Assembly (NCBI GenBank): GCA_900320415.1
Contig: ONSE01000028.1
Coordinates: 1-7,339 of the forward strand
From: an uncultured Eubacteriales bacterium
GTDB taxonomy: Bacteria; Bacillota; Clostridia; Oscillospirales; Acutalibacteraceae
Length of the DNA: 7,339 nt
Direction of reading: 5' to 3'
This document shows, piece after piece, positions 5,495 to 7,339 of the stretch (positions are counted from its first letter, which is position 1; each line of letters begins with the position of its first letter). Under the pieces are notes generated by a model. That model made no database searches. It saw nothing but the letters and a program-made list of their open reading frames with translations, and was not told the origin of the DNA. The translations under genes and the position numbers were made by a program.

Positions 5495-7339
5495 TTATCT
5501 GTTATATTTGATCGTGCTGCCGACGGGGTTGTAGGCACTGATGTAATTGCCGCGGTCGCCCAGACAGCGAACGGTGTAGGTATAGGTGCCGCCCGGTCTG
5601 ACATCGGTGTCCAGCATGGAGGTTCCTTTGGTATCCTCCAGACGCACCCAGCCGTTTCTTCCGAGGTAGAACACGCGATAGCCCTTCGCTCCGTCTACCC
5701 TGCTCCAGCTGATGCTCACACCGCGGGGAAGGCTCTCGAGTACGGTAATTTGCGGCGTGTCAACACCCTCATACGTACCTGTCCAGCCGTCCGCGTCGTA
5801 ACCGCTGATCAGTCTGTCGTTGCTGTTCATGCAGCGGATGGTATAGGTGTAGGACTTGCCGAATGTCACCTCACTGTCGAGGAAGGAGGTCGCGGCAGTC
5901 TCTCCCAGCACGTTCCAGCCGCCCTTGGTGTTCTTGTAGTAGAGGCGGTATTTTGAAGCGCCCGAAACGGGGTTCCAGCTCAGTCGGACGCCGCCGGACT
6001 CACTCTCCGCGCTTGTTATCTGCGGCGCGCTGATGCCTTTAAAGGTGTAGTTCCAGCCGTCGTGATAGTAGTCGCTGATCAGACTGCCCGCACTGTTCAG
6101 GCAGCGGATGGTGTAGGAATAGGTTTTGCCGGCGGTGACGATATCATCAAGGAATTCCGTCGAGGAGGTCTCCCCCATGCGCGTCCAGCCGCCGCTGCCG
6201 TTTTTGTAATACAGACGGTACCCGGAAACTCCCGCAACAGGGTTCCACTTCAGATGTACGCCGTCGGCACTGCCGGTCATCGCTGAAATCTGCGGCGTTG
6301 CCACGCCTGCGTAGGTGTGGCTCCAGCCTGTTCCGTTGTAATTACTGGTGAAATCGCCTTCGCTGTCCACGCAGCGCACGGTATAGGTATAGGTGTTGCT
6401 GAGAGTTACCACATCATCCAGAAATTCTGTCGAGGAGGTTTCTCCCATTCTCACCCAGCCGCCGCTTTTGCCCTTGTAGTACGCACGGTATTTTTCCGCG
6501 CCCTCTACGGCTTTCCATGTCAGGTGTACGCCCTGCGCGTCGCTCTTGAGATAGGTAATGGTCGGGGTGGCAAGCACCTTGTAGGTATGCTTCCAGCCCG
6601 CGGAATAGAAATCGCTGGTAAAATCGCCGTCTCCGTCAACACAGCGCACGGTATAGGTATAAGTGCTGCCCGGCTTCACGTCATCGTCCAGACAGGAGGT
6701 CGAGGAGGTTTCCGCCAGCCTTGTCCAGCCGCCTGTGCTGTTCTTGTAGTATACGCGGTACCTCTCCGCGCCGCTGACGGGATTCCAGCTGATCTTTACG
6801 CCATCTGAAGTACTTTTCATCCGGGAGATCACCGGCGTTGACACCTGCTTGGGCAGCTTGAAGTTGAAAATGCGGTAGCCCGTCGAGGTGCGCTTTCCCG
6901 AGTCTGTAAAGGTGCGGATGGCGGTATCCGGCTCCATACCCTTGGCAGGACTCCACTGCACGGCGTAATAGGTTTTTGATGCGTCCACCTTCTTTGCCGA
7001 CGTGCTGAAATAGCTCAGATTTGTCTGCGCGGCGCCGTCCTTCCACAGCTCGTCCTGCGAGGGAGCGCTGCCTGTACGCAGCGTGCCGCAGCCCTTGCTG
7101 TCGAGAACAATGGTTCCCTCGCGCTTGTCCCATATACTGTTATTGCCGGGATTCTTCTGCGCCGCCTCCGCGTCCGCGCGGTTGCCGAACACGCAGTATT
7201 TCGCGCCAAAGCCGCCCGCGTTGCTGCCGGGGTTATTGACGTTGATACGCAGCTCAATCTTGTTCGGCTGCGTCACCTTGGCGACCCACATTCCGCGAAA
7301 ATCGCCGGGGGCGTCGATCCTGCCGAGGCTGTTGGGACC
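5495..7339 (-). CDS. Fibronectin type III repeat protein, 3' part of gene (5' end outside window)
   Basis: The frame is open from the window edge to the TAA at 5497-5495, giving 614 residues. The ATG at 7291 is internal: 16 open codons precede it, no ribosome binding site is seen, and the sequence before it reads as continuous protein. Counting from that Met, residues 1-150 are an unrecognised Gly/Asn/Ser-rich domain with Cys33 and Cys68. Then come five tandem FN3-like modules at 151-240, 241-330, 331-420, 421-510 and 511-598. Each has a G-V-x-(I/L)-x-W strand, a YR-x-YYK-type strand, a GGW-x-R turn, an LD-x-x-V segment and YTYT(V/I)RC. The first four end in G-W-x-x-(T/Y). Such arrays are typical of secreted or wall-associated proteins of gut Clostridia, where they act as spacers or adhesion modules. 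No LPXTG anchor or membrane segment is present at the C-terminus; a signal peptide would lie outside the window. Confidence 0.85.
   Translation of the reverse strand, partial: GPNSLGRIDAPGDFRGMWVAKVTQPNKIELRINVNNPGSNAGGFGAKYCVFGNRADAEAAQKNPGNNSIWDKREGTIVLDSKGCGTLRTGSAPSQDELWKDGAAQTNLSYFSTSAKKVDASKTYYAVQWSPAKGMEPDTAIRTFTDSGKRTSTGYRIFNFKLPKQVSTPVISRMKSTSDGVKISWNPVSGAERYRVYYKNSTGGWTRLAETSSTSCLDDDVKPGSTYTYTVRCVDGDGDFTSDFYSAGWKHTYKVLATPTITYLKSDAQGVHLTWKAVEGAEKYRAYYKGKSGGWVRMGETSSTEFLDDVVTLSNTYTYTVRCVDSEGDFTSNYNGTGWSHTYAGVATPQISAMTGSADGVHLKWNPVAGVSGYRLYYKNGSGGWTRMGETSSTEFLDDIVTAGKTYSYTIRCLNSAGSLISDYYHDGWNYTFKGISAPQITSAESESGGVRLSWNPVSGASKYRLYYKNTKGGWNVLGETAATSFLDSEVTFGKSYTYTIRCMNSNDRLISGYDADGWTGTYEGVDTPQITVLESLPRGVSISWSRVDGAKGYRVFYLGRNGWVRLEDTKGTSMLDTDVRPGGTYTYTVRCLGDRGNYISAYNPVGSTIKYNR
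5498..6841 (-). repeat. Five tandem 270-bp FN3 module repeats
   Basis: Module boundaries on the DNA are 6572-6841, 6302-6571, 6032-6301, 5762-6031 and 5498-5761: four of exactly 270 bases and a last one of 264. The phase is visible in the DNA itself. For example GTCGAGGAGGT recurs near 6160, 6430 and 6701. Modules 2 and 3 share the identical peptide RMGETSSTEFLDD. The constant length suggests growth by unequal crossover. Confidence 0.85.

Noticed and set aside
5498..6841. Regular repeats as a possible CRISPR array or mobile element
   Set aside because: The 270-base period is in frame and encodes FN3 modules; there are no short identical repeats with unique spacers and no transposase.
7289..7291. 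ATG at 7291 as the true start of the FN3 protein
   Set aside because: No Shine-Dalgarno sequence precedes it, there is no signal peptide after it, and the frame continues open to the window edge.

Overview
The window looks like chromosomal DNA of a Gram-positive Clostridia bacterium, most likely Ruminococcus or a related Oscillospiraceae genus; this is inference from style, with no marker gene present. The signs are moderately GC-rich coding DNA with AT-rich gaps, strong GGAGG ribosome binding sites, a TTG start, SigA-type promoters, two lipoproteins, a DUF4353-type beta-helix protein and a fibronectin type III (FN3) protein whose repeats carry a Y-T-V-R-C motif. No tRNA, rRNA, CRISPR array, insertion sequence or phage gene was seen.

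Layout: (1) bases 1-609, plus strand, are the 3' part of a pyridoxal/pyridoxamine kinase gene. It converges on the next gene across a perfect 18-bp stem that can terminate both. (2) 716-2014, minus: a lipoprotein with a DUF4353/Cthe_2159-like parallel beta-helix and a Gly/Met-rich tail, behind an AT-rich promoter region with an 11-nt direct repeat. (3) 2174-2755, minus: a small lipoprotein with a Gln/Ser/Asn-rich linker and an unrecognised C-terminal domain, driven by a full-consensus promoter whose -35 box overlaps the stop codon of the gene before it. (4) 2838-3638, minus: a TIM-barrel amidohydrolase with a TTG start, 27 nt behind (5). (5) 3666-5384, minus: a short MutS-family ATPase without mismatch-recognition or Smr domains and with an altered Walker B. 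Genes 4 and 5 form an apparent operon with their own promoter. (6) 5495-7339, minus, open at the window edge: an FN3 protein with five repeats of 90 (last 88) residues, followed by an intrinsic terminator.

The genes do not form one recognisable pathway. Three products (2, 3, 6) are probably on or outside the cell surface, and three (1, 4, 5) are cytoplasmic. I see no clear defence or mobile system. The most distinctive items are the MutS-like ATPase with its amidohydrolase partner, the promoter overlapping a stop codon, and the repeat-bearing promoter of the beta-helix lipoprotein.
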